32,823 nt of DNA from GCA-2708415 sp964351905 (lineage in GTDB: Bacteria > Pseudomonadota > Alphaproteobacteria > Micavibrionales > Micavibrionaceae): contig CAYGPG010000019.1 in assembly GCA_964351905.1 (NCBI GenBank), forward strand, positions 1 to 32,823. Reading direction: 5' to 3'. How positions within the stretch are numbered: position 1 is the stretch's first letter; each line of letters starts with the position of its first letter. The position numbers and the translations under genes were made by a program. Below the pieces are notes generated by a model. It was not told the DNA's origin, ran no database searches, and worked only from the letters and a program-made list of their open reading frames with translations. This document shows, in pieces, positions 32,112 through 32,823 of the stretch.

Positions 32112-32823
32112 ATGACACAAATTACTGCAAGTATGGTGAAAGAACTTCGTGAGAAATCAGGCGCCGGCATGATGGATGCGAAAAAAGCACTCACTGAAAT
32201 GAATGGCGATATGGAAGCGGCCGTAGACCACCTGCGTAAGCAAGGTATGGCTAAGGCAGATAAAAAATCTTCCCGTACAGCCGCTGAAGGTCTTGTAGCA
32301 ATCACATCAAACGGTACTACTGGTGCGGTTGTTGAGATTAACTCAGAAACTGACTTTGTTGCCCGTAACGAAAAATTCCAAAGCTTTGTTAATCAAGTTG
32401 CGGCGAAAGCTTCAGAAGTTGATTCTGTTGATACGCTGAAAGAGGCTGATCTTGATGGAAAAACTGTTGCTGATACGTTGACAAACCTTGTTGCGACAAT
32501 CGGTGAAAACATGACAATCCGCCGCATGGAAAAGCTTTCCGTGACGGACGGTGTGGTTGTTGGTTATGTTCACAACGCGGTTGCGCCAAATCTTGGCAAA
32601 ATCGGTGTTCTTGTGGCCTTGGAATCAACGGGCGATAAAGTAAAGCTCGAAGCGCTCGGTAAGCAGTTGGCAATGCACGTTGCAGCGGCGTTCCCACAAT
32701 GTTTGAACGCAGAAAGTGCAGACCAAGTTGCTTTAGAGCGTGAGCGTAACATTATCCGCGAAACAGCGTTGGCAGAAGGAAAGCCAGCGGAAATCGTTGA
32801 GAAGATGCTTGATGGTCGTATGA
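32112..32823 (+). CDS. tsf: Elongation factor Ts (3' end outside window)
   Basis: Guanine-nucleotide exchange factor for EF-Tu. The 237 complete codons visible start MTQITASMVKELREKSGAGM, the UBA-like N-terminal domain, with MMDAKKALTEMNGD next. The TDFVARN motif, which inserts into EF-Tu, is at about residues 79-85. LALHVAA-type core sequence (QLAMHVAAAFP) and a C-terminal ERNIIRETALAEGKP follow. The frame is open at the window end. A weak AGGA precedes the ATG. It lies 107 bp after rpsB with a palindromic repeat between. Confidence 0.96.
   Translation, partial: MTQITASMVKELREKSGAGMMDAKKALTEMNGDMEAAVDHLRKQGMAKADKKSSRTAAEGLVAITSNGTTGAVVEINSETDFVARNEKFQSFVNQVAAKASEVDSVDTLKEADLDGKTVADTLTNLVATIGENMTIRRMEKLSVTDGVVVGYVHNAVAPNLGKIGVLVALESTGDKVKLEALGKQLAMHVAAAFPQCLNAESADQVALERERNIIRETALAEGKPAEIVEKMLDGRM

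Noticed and set aside
1..32823. tRNA or rRNA genes, conventional transposases and prophage genes
   Set aside because: I found no cloverleaf-like segment, rRNA signature, transposase or phage structural gene in any gap or frame.

Overview
The window comes from an alphaproteobacterium of moderate, not high, GC. The diagnostic evidence is the gene order nuoG-H-I-J-K-L-M-N, birA, coaX, RNase J, DUF1467, proS, lolC, lolD, dnaE, then rpsB-tsf, a chromosomal block shared by many alphaproteobacteria. Placement below class is inference; the AT-leaning composition, small inserted orphan genes and dense palindromic repeats suggest an atypical lineage rather than a Rhizobiales-like one.

Layout. 1-3992 (minus): purL, a small AT-rich exported-protein gene and purQ (cut by the window edge). 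4119-8366 (plus): nuoG, a MazG/PRA-PH pyrophosphohydrolase, nuoH, a small membrane ORF and nuoI. 8420-8617 (minus): a DUF378 membrane protein with its own terminator. 8922-14953: nuoJ-nuoN, with a palindromic repeat between nuoK and nuoL. 14960-18565: birA, coaX, a small GIY-YIG nuclease gene and RNase J. 18664-21995: GNAT, DUF1467, an exported protein, an archaeal/eukaryotic-type prolyl-tRNA synthetase and an anchored orphan protein. 21995-26446: lolC, lolD, alpha/beta hydrolase, DedA, ATP-grasp. 26520-29894: dnaE. 29899-30861 (minus): an unknown gene with a near-consensus promoter that places transcription start at the start codon. 31138-end: rpsB and partial tsf.

The genes are mostly housekeeping: membrane and peripheral subunits of respiratory complex I, purine synthesis, cofactor attachment and synthesis, RNA decay, lipoprotein export, replication and translation. 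Genes are tightly packed with ATGA, TAATG and 8-nt ATGAATAR overlaps, so translational coupling is probably widespread.

The most unusual signal is a family of bipartite palindromes: two inverted hairpin half-sites flanked by CAC...GTG or CGTCAT...ATGACG. Loops are of a few kinds (GAAA-like, or CTTGA/TCAAG) while stem sequences vary with compensation. Copies lie between nuoI and nuoJ, between nuoK and nuoL, after RNase J, inside the N-terminal coding region of an exported protein, and between rpsB and tsf. One GIY-YIG nuclease gene sits exactly between two such half-sites, where the short copies have only a spacer. That arrangement suggests a minimal nuclease-carrying element and derived, non-autonomous repeats. 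No tRNA, rRNA, CRISPR array, conventional transposase or prophage was seen.
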